Notes: generated by a model from the letters alone, not told the origin. A DNA stretch of 64,000 nt from Lucinisca nassula (GCA_963580285.1 OY757025.1:122594742-122658741), one strand, 5' to 3'. Shown: positions 41,861 through 52,719, counted from the stretch's first letter. Numbers and translations are program-made.

Positions 41861-42214
41861 AAAACTCCTATATTAAAAGACCACCTTTGGGACTGTTCAA
41901 AAGTGGTCTTTAAGACCACTTTTGAACAGTTCAAAAGTGGTATTTAAGACCACTTTTGAACAGCCACCACTGTGCAAAAGTGGTCCTTAAGACCACTTTT
42001 GAACAGTTCAAAAGTGGTCTTTAAGGCCACTTTTGAACAGTCACAAAGGTGGTCTCTGACCAAGACCACTTTTGAACAGTCACAAAGGTGGTCACTGACC
42101 AGAGGACACTGCATGCAGAAAATACAAAGAAAGAATAAATGCAACCTACTAAATAAGTTTTTAAAGCCCAATTAGTCTTAATTTAGGGTGGTCTTAATAG
42201 CGAAATTTCACTAG
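41861..42214. mobile_element. Hairpin element H with multiplied hairpin arms
   Basis: CCACTTTTGAACAGT and AAAAGTGGTC(C/T)TTAAG alternate several times between AAACTCCTATATTAAAAG and CTTAATAGCGAAATTTCAC. Repeated arms suggest replication slippage on a fold-back. Confidence 0.8.
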
Positions 42215-42860
42215 AGAAAAGAAATCACCGTTTTTCACCTGAAAAAAGTGTTGTTTTTCTGCATCATGATATATCACGGGTATACTATCGCAACGTGACG
42301 CAGGTCGCGTGCTATTAGTGTTTTTCCTAGAGGTTAAGGTTTCGAATTTCAGGTGAAATGTCTGTCAGACTGGCGATCACATTAAAGATCAAGCCCGAGC
42401 ATATTAAATATAATTGGCATATGATGTTTTCTGCTAATATGTTTGGCGCTGTACGGAAGAACGCATCCATTTAATGAGGGTTCCTGTTAACTCGTCTTTA
42501 TGTAAAGAAAAGTTGGTAGTCAACCCTTTTTATACCGACACTCGTTATAACGGCAAAACCCGTTATGACGACAATTTCAATAGAACGAAGCCTCAGCTCA
42601 AGTCTTAGCCTTGGTTCCGAGAGTCGCGGGCTTCCCTCGGTTTAGAAAGACTATATCGAATCCATAGTCATGAAAGATTCCTGTAAACTACTACTCCAGG
42701 GTACAAATGTTACAGGTATTTATTAGAATCGCCTCACCGAGGCGATTCTAACAAATGTCTATAACATTTGTTTTTTGGTGAACAAATACTGTCGTAATAA
42801 CGAGCGTCCTCTGTATATGTTTTTCGTATTCATTACGTAATTAATACGTTTTAAATCCCC
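42215..42860. other. Unassigned; small MITE core at 42722-42770
   Basis: TTAGAATCGCCTCACCGAGG and its inverse arm form a short M-like hairpin. The rest is not recognised. Confidence 0.45.
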
Positions 42861-43140
42861 ATTTTTATATGGAGAAAAAATTGAATTTACAAGGGTAAAA
42901 ATTGTCGGTACTCGTTAGAACCGCCCCAAACTGCCCCGTGTTATAAATACCTTTGAAATTCTCCCTCTTTACAAAGGGAAAATGGAGGTTACAAGGGCAT
43001 ATTTTTATATGGAGAAAAATGGAATTTACAAGGGTAAAAATTGTGGGTACTCGTTAGAACCACCCCAAACTGCCCCGTGTTATAAATACCTTTGAAATTC
43101 TCCCTCTTTACAAAGGGAAAATGGAGGTTACAAGGGCATA
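42861..43140 (+). repeat. Two direct copies of about 139 bp
   Basis: ATTTTTATATGGAGAAAAA begins units at 42861 and 43001; both contain CTCGTTAGAACC followed by ACTGCCCCGTGTTATAAAT. The units are almost identical. They look like a tandemly duplicated broken MITE with one core arm. Confidence 0.85.
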
Positions 43141-43150
43141 TACTATTTGA

Positions 43151-43372
43151 GCCAGCGCATGACAAAACCTACAATAAGACCGATGCGACCAGCAGAGACT
43201 TAAATCAACCTGCGCACCCATCCACTATGACAGGACCTTCTGCTTATGTCTCTTTGCATAGATATTAGCCTATAGTAGGTATTAGCGAAGGCTCTGATCA
43301 GACTGCGCGCATGCGCAGGCTGATCTGAGTCTTCGCTGGTCGCTCAAGACTTCTTGTAGATTTTGCCATGCG
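43151..43372. mobile_element. MITE N, copy 1
   Basis: Left end GCCAGCGCATGACAAAACC, right end TGTAGATTTTGCCATGCG. The central hairpin is GATCAGACTGCGC...GCGCAGGCTGATCTG. Confidence 0.75.
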
Positions 43373-43520
43373 AAGCCTCCATGGTGTAGTGGATGAGCTA
43401 CTCGCCTCATAAACGAGGGGGTCGTGGGTTCGATCCCTGGCTTCTCCAGACTTTCCAATGAGTCTTTAAACCGAGTTCCCGTCTCCGTTGGTGGAACGAT
43501 AAACTCAAACACACTCACGC
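43373..43520 (+). mobile_element. SINE family G, tRNA-headed
   Basis: GCCTCCATGGTGTAGTGG holds an A box, CTCATAA gives a CAU-like anticodon loop, and GGGTTCGATCCC is a B box. The acceptor arms do not pair, so it is not a tRNA-Met gene. The tail ATGGTGGAACGATAAACTC resembles the GACGTTAAAC tails. It disrupts the end of MITE N. Confidence 0.6.
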
Positions 43521-43620
43521 TACTCGAAATATAGATTGTAGGCACTCATAAGAACCGCATCGAGGATGTGTTTCTATCTATAGTACAAACACATCATATT
43601 TGGAGCAGCATGTAGGAAAA
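43507..43620. mobile_element. MITE M fragment, decayed
   Basis: AAATATAGATTGTAGGC and GAACCGCATCGAGGATGTG show a mutated core; the outer ends are gone. Confidence 0.5.
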
Positions 43621-43647
43621 AAATCATCTATAAATTTTTTTTTTTTC

Positions 43648-43945
43648 ATTTGAGATTTTACGTCCCCGTCAACACTGTAGAAGTCATTTTGGAGACGTTG
43701 CTTCCAATTTCAATTTTGCGGGACTTTTACCCGACATTGAGATGAAATGACACCTCAACTTCCTCAAGCCCTGTCTCCCAATGAAACCAATAGGGTTTAT
43801 AAGCATGGGCGGTCCTACTTCCACCGCTTTGCCTGGGCAGGCTTAGATCCTCTAAGTGCTTTACAAGCACTCGTGTGCGGTCAGTTTCAGCTCTGCGTGG
43901 AAGCATCATGCAACCCACTATTTCTTTAAGCCCGATGGGCGGGGG
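43648..43945 (-). mobile_element. SINE-A, near full length
   Basis: CATTTGAGATTTTACGTCC to CCCGATGGGCGGGGGC. ATCTATAAATT before and ATCTATGTAAATT after are a plausible target duplication. A short duplication (CTTCCTCAAG) lies inside. Confidence 0.8.
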
Positions 43946-44090
43946 CGATCTATGTAAATTGTAGGCGCCATTGTGACAATCAGTCAGTTAGAAACATATT
44001 TAAAATTAAGAAAAAGTATTGTACACCTCGTAAACCCACTTTCGTATTGAATAACTGTCAGTTAACGTTTATATTTACTATTTACCCTTT

Positions 44091-44309
44091 TTGTACCATG
44101 TGGAATCTTCCTCTTTACATATAGCAGGAGTCCATATCAAAATTTAGGGGTGTCAGGTTGTGTTTTCATCAAAATGTAATTCTGAAAATTTTGAATTTTT
44201 AGCAAACAGTGGAGGCCCTGATCAGACGCCGCGTTTTGCGGCGTCTGATCTGGGCCTCCACTGTTTGTCAAGGTACCCCTTTAGGGGTTTCTGGTACTGA
44301 ATGGGTTAA
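44091..44309. mobile_element. MITE K, full length
   Basis: Ends TTTACCCTTTTTGTACC and GGTACTGAATGGGTTAA. A perfect central hairpin CAGACGCCGCG TTTT CGGCGTCTG, inside AACAGTGGAGGCC and its inverse. Confidence 0.85.
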
Positions 44310-44589
44310 TGCGGACTTGTTCACGGGATGCATATTAGAGACCTTTTCAACAACAACATCAATTAAGTGCATTTCTCTTTCTCGTGCATATTGGCTTTAT
44401 TCAGAGTTTTTTTTTAGAAAAACTGCTTAGTGCAGACATTCGTGCAACCATTCTTCAATTAAATATCTTTGCATAAAATCCTATGAGCTAAGTGACCTTG
44501 TATTGAAACAGCCTTCTCGGAACCTGGCAAGTATTAATGCATGAAAAACCATGTGCGATGCCTATATTCAAGTTATGAATTGTTGAGAA

Positions 44590-47500
44590 GTGACATGTAG
44601 TGATCTGCTTCCCTGAGAAGTGAACATGTAACAGGTTCCCAGAGGGACAACGAAGGTTTATTGGGCGTGCTGTTCTCTACTTCCCTGAGAAGTAACCATG
44701 TAACAGGTTCCCAGAGGAACAGCGAAGATTTATTGGACTTCCCTGAGAAGTTAACATGTAGCAGGTTCGCAGAAGGACTGCGAAGATTTATTGGACAGTT
44801 TGTTCTCTGCTTCCATGAGAAGTGAACATGTAACAGGTTCCCAGAGAGACAGCGGAGGTCTGTTGGACATGTTGTTCTCTACTTCCCTGAAGAACGAACA
44901 TATAACAGGTTCGCAGAGTGACAGCAGAGGTTTATTGGACATGTTGTTCTCTACTTCCCTGAAGAGTGAACATGTAACAGGTTCGCAGAGTGACAACGAA
45001 TGTTTATTGGACATGTTGTTTTCTACTTCCCTGAGAAGTGAACATATAACAGGTTCCCAGTGGGACAACGAAGGTTTGTTGGACATGTTGTTCTCTGCTT
45101 CCCTGAGAAGTGAACATATAACAGGTTCCCAGAGGGACAACGAAGGTTTGTTGGACATGTTGTTCTCTACTTCCCTGAGAAATGAACATGTAACAGGTTC
45201 CGAGAGAGACAGCGAAGGTTTGTTGGACATGTTGTTCTCTACTTCCCTGAGAAATGAACATGTAACAGGTTCCCAGAGTGACAACGAAGGTTTGTTGGAC
45301 ATGTTGTTCTCTACGTCCCTGAGAAATGAACATGTAACAGGTTCCCAGAGAGACAGCGAAGGTTTGTTGGACATGTTGTTTTCTACTTCCCTGAGAAGTG
45401 AACTTATAACAGGTTCCCAGAAGGACAACGAAAGTTTGTTGGACATGTTGTTCTCTACTTCCCTGAGAAATGAACATGTAACAGGTTCCCAGAGTGACAA
45501 CGAAGGTTTGTTGGACATGTTGTTCTCTACGTCCCTGAGAAATGAACATGTAACAGGTTCCCAGAGGAACAACGAAGGTTTGTTGGACATGTTGTTCTCT
45601 ACTTCCCTGAGAAATGAACATGTAAAAGGTTCTCAAAGGGACATCGAAGGTTTGTTGGACATGTTGTTCTCTGCTTCCCTGAGGAATGAACATGTAACAG
45701 GTTCCCAGAGGGACAACGAAGGTTTGTTGGACATGTTGTTCTCTACGTCCCTGAGAAATGAACATGTAACAGGTTCCCAGAGGGACATCGAATGTTTGTT
45801 GGACATGTTGTTCTCTGCTTCCCTGAGGAATGAACATGTAACAGGTTCCCAGAGGGACAACAAAGGTTTGTTGGACATGTTGTTCTCTACGTCCCTGAGA
45901 AATGAACATGTAACAGGTTTTCAGAGGGACATCGAATGTTTGTTGGACATGTTGTTCTCTACTTCCCTGAGAAATGAACATGTAACAGGTTCCCAGAGGG
46001 ACAACGAAGGTTTGTTGGACATGTTGTTCTCTACGTCCCTGAGAAATGAACATGTAACAGGTTCCCAGAGGGACATCGAATGTTTGTTGGACATGTTGTT
46101 CTCTACTTCCCTGAGAAATGAACATGTAACAGGTTCCCAGAGGGACAACGAAGGTTTGTTGGACATGTTGTTCTCTACTTCCCTGAGAAGTAAACATGTA
46201 ACAGGTTCCCAGAGGGACAACGAAGGTTTGTTGGACATGTTGTTCTCTACTTCCCTGAGAAATGAACATCTAACAGGTTCCCAGAGGGACATCGAAGGTT
46301 TGTTGGACATGTTGTTCTCTACTTCCCTGAGAAATGAACATGTAACAGGTTCCCAGAGGGACAACGAAGGTTTGTTCGACATGTTGTTCTCTACTTCCCT
46401 GAGAAATGAACATCTAACAGGTTCCCAGAGGGACAACGGAGGTTTGTTGGACATGTTGTTCTCTACTTCCCTGAGAAATGAACATGTAACAGGTTCCCAG
46501 AGGGATTTGTTTGTTTGTTTGTTTGATTTGAGGTTTAACGTCCCCGTCAACACTGTAAAGGTCATTTTGGAGACGTTGCTTCCAATTTTGTGGGACTTTT
46601 ACCCGACATTGAGATGAAATGACATCTCAAGCCCTGCCGCCCAATGAAACCAATAGGGTTTATTAGCATGGACGGTCCGGTTCGCACCGCGGTTCCTGGA
46701 TAGGCTTAGATCCTCTAAGCGGTTTACCAGTACTAGTGTGCTGGCCGGATTCAGCTCTGCGTGGAAGCATCATGCAGCCCATATATTTCTTCAAACCCCT
46801 ATGGGCGGGGGACAACGAAGGTTTGTTGGACATGTTGTTCTCTACTTCCCTGAGAAGTAAACATGTAACAGGTTCCCAGAGGGACAACGAAGTTTTGTTG
46901 GACATGTTGTTCTCTACTTCCCTGAGAAATGAACATGTAACAGGTTCCCAGAGGGACAACGAAGGTTTGTTGGACATGTTCTTCTCTACTTCCCTGAGAA
47001 GAAAACATGTAACAGGTTCCCAGAGGGACAACGGAGGTTTGTTGGACATGTTGTTCTCTGCTTCCTTGAGAAATGAACATGTAGCAGGTTCGAAGAGTGA
47101 CAGCGAAGAATGTTTAGACAGTTTGCCCTCTGCTTCCCTGAGAAGTAAACATGTTACAGGTTCGTAGAGGGACAGCGAAGGTTTATTGAACTTGTTGGTC
47201 CCTGCTTCCCTGAGAATTGACATGTAACAGGTTCGCAGAGGGACAGCGAAGAATGTTTAGACATGTTGGTCTCTGCTTCCCTGAGAAGTGAACATGTAAC
47301 AGGTCCGCAGAGGGACAGCGAAGAATTTTTAGACATGTTGGTCCCTGCTTCCCTGAGAATTGAACATGTAACAGGTTCGCAGAGGGACAGCAAAGAATTT
47401 TTAGACATGTTGTTCTCTGCTTCCCTGAGAAGTAAACATGTAACAGGTTCGCAGAGTGACAGCAAAGAATTTTTAGACATGTTGTTCTCTGCTTCCCTGA

Positions 47501-47945
47501 GAAGTAAACATGTAACAGGTTCGCAGAGGGAAAGCGAAGGTTTATTGGACATCTGGGTCTCTGCTTCCCTGAGAAGTTAACATGTAACAGGTTCGCAGAG
47601 GGAAAGCGAAGGTTTATTGGACATGTTGGTCTCTGCTTCCCTGAGAAATGAACATGTAACAGGTTCGCAGAGGGACAGCGAAGGTTTATTGGACATGTTG
47701 GTCTCTGCTTTCCTGAGAAATGAACATGTAACAGGTTCGCAGAGGGAAAGCGAAGGTTTATTGGACATGTTGGTCTCTACTTCCCTGAGAAATGAACATG
47801 TAACAGGTTCGCAGAGGGACAGAGAAGGTTTATTGGACATGTTTGGCTCTGCTTCCCTGAGAATTGAACATATAACGGGTTTGCAGAGTGACAGCGAAGA
47901 TTTATAGGACATGTCGATCTTTGCTTCCCTGAGAAGTGGACATGT
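44590..47945 (+). repeat. 72-bp minisatellite, about 42 units, split by SINE-A
   Basis: Unit words: GACATGTTGTTCTCTAC, TTCCCTGAGAAATGAACATG, TAACAGGTTCCCAGAGGGAC, AACGAAGGTTTGTTG. Since 72 is divisible by 3, frames stay open on both strands: 608 codons on plus (24-residue repeat with NEHVTGSQRD and LLDMLFSTSL) and up to 421 codons on minus. Openness on opposing strands, no splice or start context and no nonrepetitive flank argue against a gene. Units at the 47 kb end carry GGTTCGCAG in place of GGTTCCCAG, so two subfamilies are spatially ordered. Confidence 0.85.
46506..46808 (-). mobile_element. SINE-A inserted in the minisatellite
   Basis: TTTGTTTGTTTGTTTGATTT to CCCTATGGGCGGG. The minisatellite breaks at CAGAGGGA and resumes at GGGACAACG, so the element ends can be read to within a few bases; length about 303 bp. 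Confidence 0.9.
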
Positions 47946-48367
47946 GGAGGTTTAACGTCCCCGTCAGCACAATTTAGGGCAAATTCGGTATGCTATCCGC
48001 AAGTGCACGCTTCATTCCTGCTCAGGCATGCGAATAAACCAAAAGGCTGTATTTCAGGAAATGCAAAATGCATCATTTATATATGATATAGAACAGATAT
48101 GCAGCAAATAAAGCTTAACAAGAGTGTTCTGTCTTGCAGAAAAATGGACTTATTATGGTTGACTGGAATGCACAAGCCGCTTTGAAGGCTGAATGCAGAT
48201 AATTTAGGAAAAAGTTTGAAACAAATTTGTCTGGGCGCTTTCATAAAGAATGCATACAATTTCAGTTAATCAGACTATTTGTAACAAAAATCGCACACAA
48301 AAAAAGTCTTGACAGTGATTCTTATGAAATATACATGTAGCTCAACGACGTCATGAGCGAGTAGTGA
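47946..48367. other. SINE-A tail fragment, then unassigned
   Basis: GGAGGTTTAACGTCCCCGTC (47947-47985) is a minus-strand SINE-A end. The rest shows no gene or repeat. Confidence 0.5.
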
Positions 48368-48498
48368 CATTACGTAAACACGCCTATACAAATACATTGT
48401 CAACCTTACCGCCGAAAAAACGAACGTTTTTCGAAGAAAAATTGTGATAGTTTTCTTATTTCTGCTCAAAATATAGATTGTTGGTACTCGTTAGAACT
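48368..48498. mobile_element. MITE M1, left half
   Basis: CATTACGTAAACACGCCTAT to GGTACTCGTTAGAACT; it stops at the core, where the LINE 3' end begins. Confidence 0.75.
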
Positions 48499-48805
48499 CA
48501 TACTGTTATACAAAGGTCTAAAGGATGCTGCGAGCATTCCAACAGATGACCTTGTTCCCCCCGCTAAGCGCTGTAGAAAGAACCATTCGATGGCGTTTCA
48601 GACACTTACTGCAAGAACTGACGTTCTTCCCCAAGAACCATTAGAGAATGGAATGTCCTTCACGATTCGATTATTTCGACACCTGAAGGTGCTGAGGATT
48701 GTGAAGCTTTGGTAAGAGCTAGGGACTTACTTGCCATATCACATGCCCTGGTGTATGAATGTCATTTGACTTATCACCAGTAACAATTCTGAGTCTGATT
48801 CTGAT
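48499..48805 (+). pseudogene. LINE 3' end, longest copy
   Basis: Codons give LLYKGLKDAASIPTDD, VPPAKRCRKNHSMAFQ and TLTARTDV, then a deletion removes the YKxSFF part, followed by FPR/RTIRE-like codons and the LVRARD end. The 3' UTR is CTGGTGTATGAATGTCATTT with CACCAGTAACAATTC and TCTGAT repeats. It is 5' truncated and frameshifted. The reading identifies the C-terminus of a non-LTR retrotransposon ORF2. Confidence 0.8.
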
Positions 48806-48807
48806 TC

Positions 48808-49066
48808 AGGAGGACGCTGGTTCGGTACCTGCCGGGGTCGGCAACATTCTTTCGTGGAGATTGATCATGAAATCTTTTCTACGGCCATTCTCTCCCTTCT
48901 GCTGATTTAAGAAGGACAGTTGTCAGTTTCTGGGGAAAGAATGTGCACTTTACTGGTAAACCGATTTCTATAAGCCTGCTCAGAAAAATTGTGGATAGGT
49001 AAACTGTACGGCTCAAAAGTGACCTAAGTAGTGTTGGCTGGGACGTTAAACTCCAATACAAACAAA
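48808..49066 (+). mobile_element. SINE family E, 5' truncated
   Basis: Begins AGGAGGACGCTGGTTCGG at the B box and ends GGGACGTTAAACTCCAATAC AAACAAAC. It begins exactly where the LINE TCTGAT tail ends. Confidence 0.75.
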
Positions 49067-49084
49067 CAATCATTTCGTACACAG

Positions 49085-49250
49085 GTTAGTTCGATACCAC
49101 TTTGGTAATGCGAACACGGAATGACTGAAGCATTGTCAGTTCGTACTATTTTAGGCATTTCGTACTATTAGGGCATTCCATGCGGTTTTGGTCATTTCGT
49201 ACTATTTTGGGCATTTGTCATACTACTTTCGTCATTTCGTACCCGGATTC
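49085..49250. repeat. Short diverged tandem of CATTTCGTACTATTTTGG
   Basis: TTCGTACTATTTTAGGCATT recurs four to five times with changes. No function seen. Confidence 0.65.
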
Positions 49251-49346
49251 GTTTGTTGTTGCAGACGGACATGCATTGATACTCTTTAGAAACACATCAG
49301 TATGGCGCTTCTAACAAGCAACCACAATCTTTTTGAAGCAGAATAA

Positions 49347-49722
49347 AAATCAAAGCACTAACAGTACTGGTGGGTCGATTGTCTCTAAGTGTAGGCTGAA
49401 AAGTAAGAAAAATAGTCCTATACCGAGACAGACTAATAACAAAAATGTCAACATTTTAAGCAAACAGTGTAGACCCTGATCAGACGCCGCGCAACGCGGC
49501 GTCTGATCTGGGCTTACACTGTTTGCCAGTGTCCAGGTACACGAGTCCAATCCAGATTTTACAGATAACCATGGAAACCCTTTTTACACAGCGCTCTGAC
49601 GTCACAGGGAGAAGAATATCGCTGCTATAAATAACTGTTACCTGGATTTTGTACATGGCTAACGATAGTCACGTGGTCAATAACAGGCGGGAAGCTTCTT
49701 TAGTTAGTAACTTTGGGTCGAC
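49347..49722. mobile_element. Element L, copy 1
   Basis: AAATCAAAGCACTAACAGTA to GGCGGGAAGCTTCTTTAG, with the hairpin CAGACGCCGCG CAA CGCGGCGTCTG framed by AACAGTGTAGACC and its inverse. Aligns along its length with 54298-54655. Contains TGACGTCA. Confidence 0.75.
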
Positions 49723-50146
49723 CGTTTATGATTGCTAAACAATCGCCCCAAAATATTACACAAGTTTAATCAGAAATATGCAATATTTTAAAACAATTGA
49801 GAACAGTATTACAGCACAAAAATGTGCTATCTTGATGGGTTTGTTGTTGTTGGTATTATTATTACTGTTGCTTTTGTTGTTGTTGTTGTTGTAGTACACA
49901 TTCCATGCTGATCTCCCACTCTGCGAGCAAAAATTAGTTACGTAAGAGAGAGGCTATTTAAAGTATATTTTATCAGAAAAAACTGTATGAGAGAGACGTT
50001 TTTCATTATTCTGAATGAAAACAGATGAAAAAACAAACATCGCAGGTGTTACATAATATACTGTTTTATTCGAAAACACGCCTGTTTTACATCGATTGCC
50101 AGCTTTGCCTATTTGCCAAAGGAGCCGGAAGACAACATTTCCTTCA
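49723..50146. other. Unassigned; TTG microsatellite
   Basis: A GTTGTT run at about 49840-49895; no gene recognised. Confidence 0.5.
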
Positions 50147-50375
50147 ATTAACATGTGCGCCCAGCGAAGAATCGGATCAGCCTCCGCATCCATGTAGTCT
50201 AACTAGAGACTTTTTTTGCTGCATGAAGGAGCATTTGGTCCCTAAAGCATCCTAGAGCGCACAGCGAAGACACTGATTAGACTGCGCGGATACGAAGAAT
50301 GTTATCAGACTGCGGATGCACAGGCGGATCTGAGTCTTCACTGGGCGCACATATTAACTGTAGGAAATGCTGTGC
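50147..50375. mobile_element. MITE N, copy 2, rearranged core
   Basis: ACATGTGCGCCCAGCGAAG to ACTGGGCGCACATATTAAC are inverse. The central hairpin is duplicated and mutated (ACTGCGCGGATACG, ACTGCGGATGCACAGG). Confidence 0.7.
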
Positions 50376-50439
50376 TGCGACTCAAAAGGATACTCGCCCT
50401 ATAGTCACATCAAGCGAAAATGTGATTTCTGGCAAGTGC

Positions 50440-51065
50440 ACTCAGCTAGCCTTAACAGTGATAAGGGAATGCGTGGCGGCCGTAAAAAGTCTCACTGCCC
50501 TCCATTATAGCGTGGGTTATATTGTCTAGTTTTCTTGGATTATTGACTCCATCGCTGACTCTTAATAATTAGGTATTTCGTCGCTGTGGATTCGAGCCTG
50601 GCTCGGGTCACGTTCTGCAACGGAAGGTCAAGTGCTTTTCTCCGGGTACTCTGGTTTTCGCCCACCTCTGATTAACTGATCGATATGAGTTAAATAATCT
50701 TCAAATGGCTGTAGCCCCCACACCCCCCCCACACCCCCCGAAAAAAATACATTGACTCCAATTTCGAAAATATTTGAGGGTTACTGATGAGGTCTAGCTT
50801 GTTTGGTCCTGAATGTGTTGCGTTGCGGCCGTAAAAGTCACATGCCCTTCATAATAGTGTGGGTTATACAAATGTACTTGCTAGTCTTATGGGATCCTTG
50901 ATTCAGATGCGGAATTTTGAAAATATATGAGGGTAACATGTACTGATGAGGCCTAACTTACCAAAACTGGTTAGTCTAGCCCAGGAAAACAATTGTACAC
51001 CACAGTTTTCAGTTCGATGATGTAGCAATTCCTTCCAAAGCATTACCATTTTTAGAGCATATTTT
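50440..51065 (+). repeat. Diverged units of the 260-bp satellite, split by SINE-C
   Basis: GCGTGGCGGCCGTAAAA, CACTGCCCTCCATTATAG, GGGTAACATGTACTGATGAGG and CCTAACTTACCAAAACTGG correspond to satellite words at 4612-5815. SINE-C lies at 50575-50730. These units are much more diverged than those in the inverted repeat. Confidence 0.75.
50575..50730 (+). mobile_element. SINE family C
   Basis: GATTCGAGCCTGGCTCGGG, CTGCAACGGAAGGTCAAG, CCGGGTACTCTGG and GATATGAGTTAAATAATC in order. Confidence 0.7.
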
Positions 51066-51166
51066 CTGCGCGCAGTCTGATCTGAGCATTTGCTGTGAAA
51101 ACATGTCCAAAAACACATTTACGCTTGTTGTGGTTCAATTCTGAGTTTAGTCTCAGATCAGAGACA

Positions 51167-51443
51167 CATTACAAAAGCACGCCTATACAAATACATTGTA
51201 AACTTTACTGCAAAAAAAGACAATTTAAATACGAAAAATTGGGATATTTTTTCTTATTTCTACTCAAAATACAGATTGTGGGTACTCGTTAGAACCGCCT
51301 CATTGAGGCGGTTCTAACGAGTACCCACTAGCTATATTGAGAGCAGAAATAAGAAAAATAGGGGATTTCCCTATAAACCCCAATTTTACTATATAAATGT
51401 GGGGTTGAAGGGGTCAAAATTATATAGACGTGTTTTCGTGATG
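51167..51443. mobile_element. MITE M1, near full length
   Basis: CATTACAAAAGCACGCCTAT to TATAGACGTGTTTTCGTGAT, core GAACCGCCTCATTGAGGCGG. Confidence 0.85.
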
Positions 51444-51589
51444 AGGATGCGACCTTGACCCTTTTAAGACAGTGGTTCTGATATCGGTTACGTTTTGAGT
51501 GTGCATTTTTTTCCCTGTTTGGTTGCGAAACTAGAAATTTTGATTCTCTATAGTGATAATAGAATAGAATTATTATTATAACTATTAAT

Positions 51590-52095
51590 AATTGTTATTA
51601 TTAGCTCATTTGGATGAAACTGCCATTGCCAGTTTTCCTTCGTCTATCGTCCGTCCGTCGTCCGTCGTTAGCTTTTCACGTTTTCGACAACTCCTCAATA
51701 ACCGTAAGTCGTATTGCGCCGATACTTTATCGAAGTCACTAGGGCAACATGGAGGTTCAGAATTGCCAAACACGTCCGGTGTGCTGTTTACGATGGCCGC
51801 GATGGCTGTCATCTTGAAATTGTTAAAACGGCATCTCCTCTTGAATCGAAGCTCAAATTAAGCTGTAACTTGATGGGAGGATCGCGGTGACATAGAGATG
51901 ACCGCCATGGCGACCATCTTCAAACGACATCTCCTCCAGAACCAAGATCGGATAGAGCTGAAACTGGATGGAAGGCATCGGGGCTAAAATATCCAAGATG
52001 GCCGCCATCTTGAACTTCTTCAAACTAAAGCTCCTCCCGAATCAAATACATGCATCGGATTGAGATGAAACTTGACGGCAGGAATCGGAGCGACA
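51590..52095 (+). repeat. Diverged tandem of about 80 bp with CATCTCCTC-type words
   Basis: A GTCCGTCCGTCGTCCGTCG microsatellite is followed by units containing GGCCGCCATCTTGAA-like and CATCTCCTC(C/T) words. Arrays of this kind with a CGTC microsatellite also open at 56745. It may be the left part of another array element. Frames of 89 and 68 codons are incidental. Confidence 0.55.
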
Positions 52096-52098
52096 TGG

Positions 52099-52326
52099 CA
52101 TCAGGAAAACGCGCCTATATAATTTTGTCCCCCTTGAACCCCACCTCTATATAGTAAAACTGAGGTTTACAGGGGTAAACCTTATTTTTCTTCTTTCTGC
52201 TCTAAAATATAGATTGTGGGTACTCGATAGAACCGCCTCAATGAGGCGGTTCTAACAAGTATCCACAATCTATATTTTGAGCAGAAAAAAGAATTATATC
52301 ACATTTTTACAGCTTAAAATGATCAA
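52099..52326. mobile_element. MITE M1, right end truncated
   Basis: CATCAGGAAAACGCGCCTAT to CAGCTTAAAATGATCAA; the core is intact, and the end is replaced by the fold-back element that follows. Confidence 0.75.
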
Positions 52327-52675
52327 CCATGGTTATTTAATTAAATGTAACTGCATGGAAAACCAGCCTCATCCAGTTGAGTGATTTCTGACCTACTTTG
52401 GACTGTAGTTATTGTGATTATTATTATTTTTGTTGTTGTTGTTTTGTTGTTGTTGTTGTTTATGTTGTTGTGAGGAGGCCGATTCGTCTTAAATACACAC
52501 TCCAAATGTTTGCTGTTATATTCGGTCTTCTTCTTCTTCTTCTTCTTCTTCTTCTTCTTCTTCTTCTTCTTCTTGGTGATATATTTGATTTGGACGTACC
52601 TTTTAATTTTGTTGGTTTGTATATAGGGATCAACCATGGTTTTCCATGCAGTAACATTTAATTAAATAACCATGG
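52327..52675. mobile_element. Fold-back element with 39-bp terminal inverted repeats
   Basis: 52327-52365 (CCATGGTTATTTAATTAAAT, then GTAACTGCATGGAAAACCA) is the inverse of 52637-52675 with one mismatch. Inside are GTT repeats and a CTT run (52527-52575). ATGATC lies on both sides and may be the target duplication. It appears to have landed in the M1 copy to its left. Noncoding; Lys/Arg and Leu strings are CTT artefacts. Confidence 0.8.
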
Positions 52676-52719
52676 ATGATCGGTGTTCTTGCTTAATTTA
52701 CAATTCCTACAGTAAATTC

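Noticed and set aside
43373..43450. tRNA-Met gene (CAU-like loop)
   Set aside because: Acceptor arms do not pair; followed by a SINE-like tail.
44751..46617. 608-codon and 421-codon open frames as repeat-protein genes
   Set aside because: The 72-bp period is a multiple of three, so stops are absent on both strands by construction; no nonrepetitive ends, start context or splice signals.
44590..47945. CRISPR array or protein-binding iteron cluster
   Set aside because: Units are contiguous without unique spacers.
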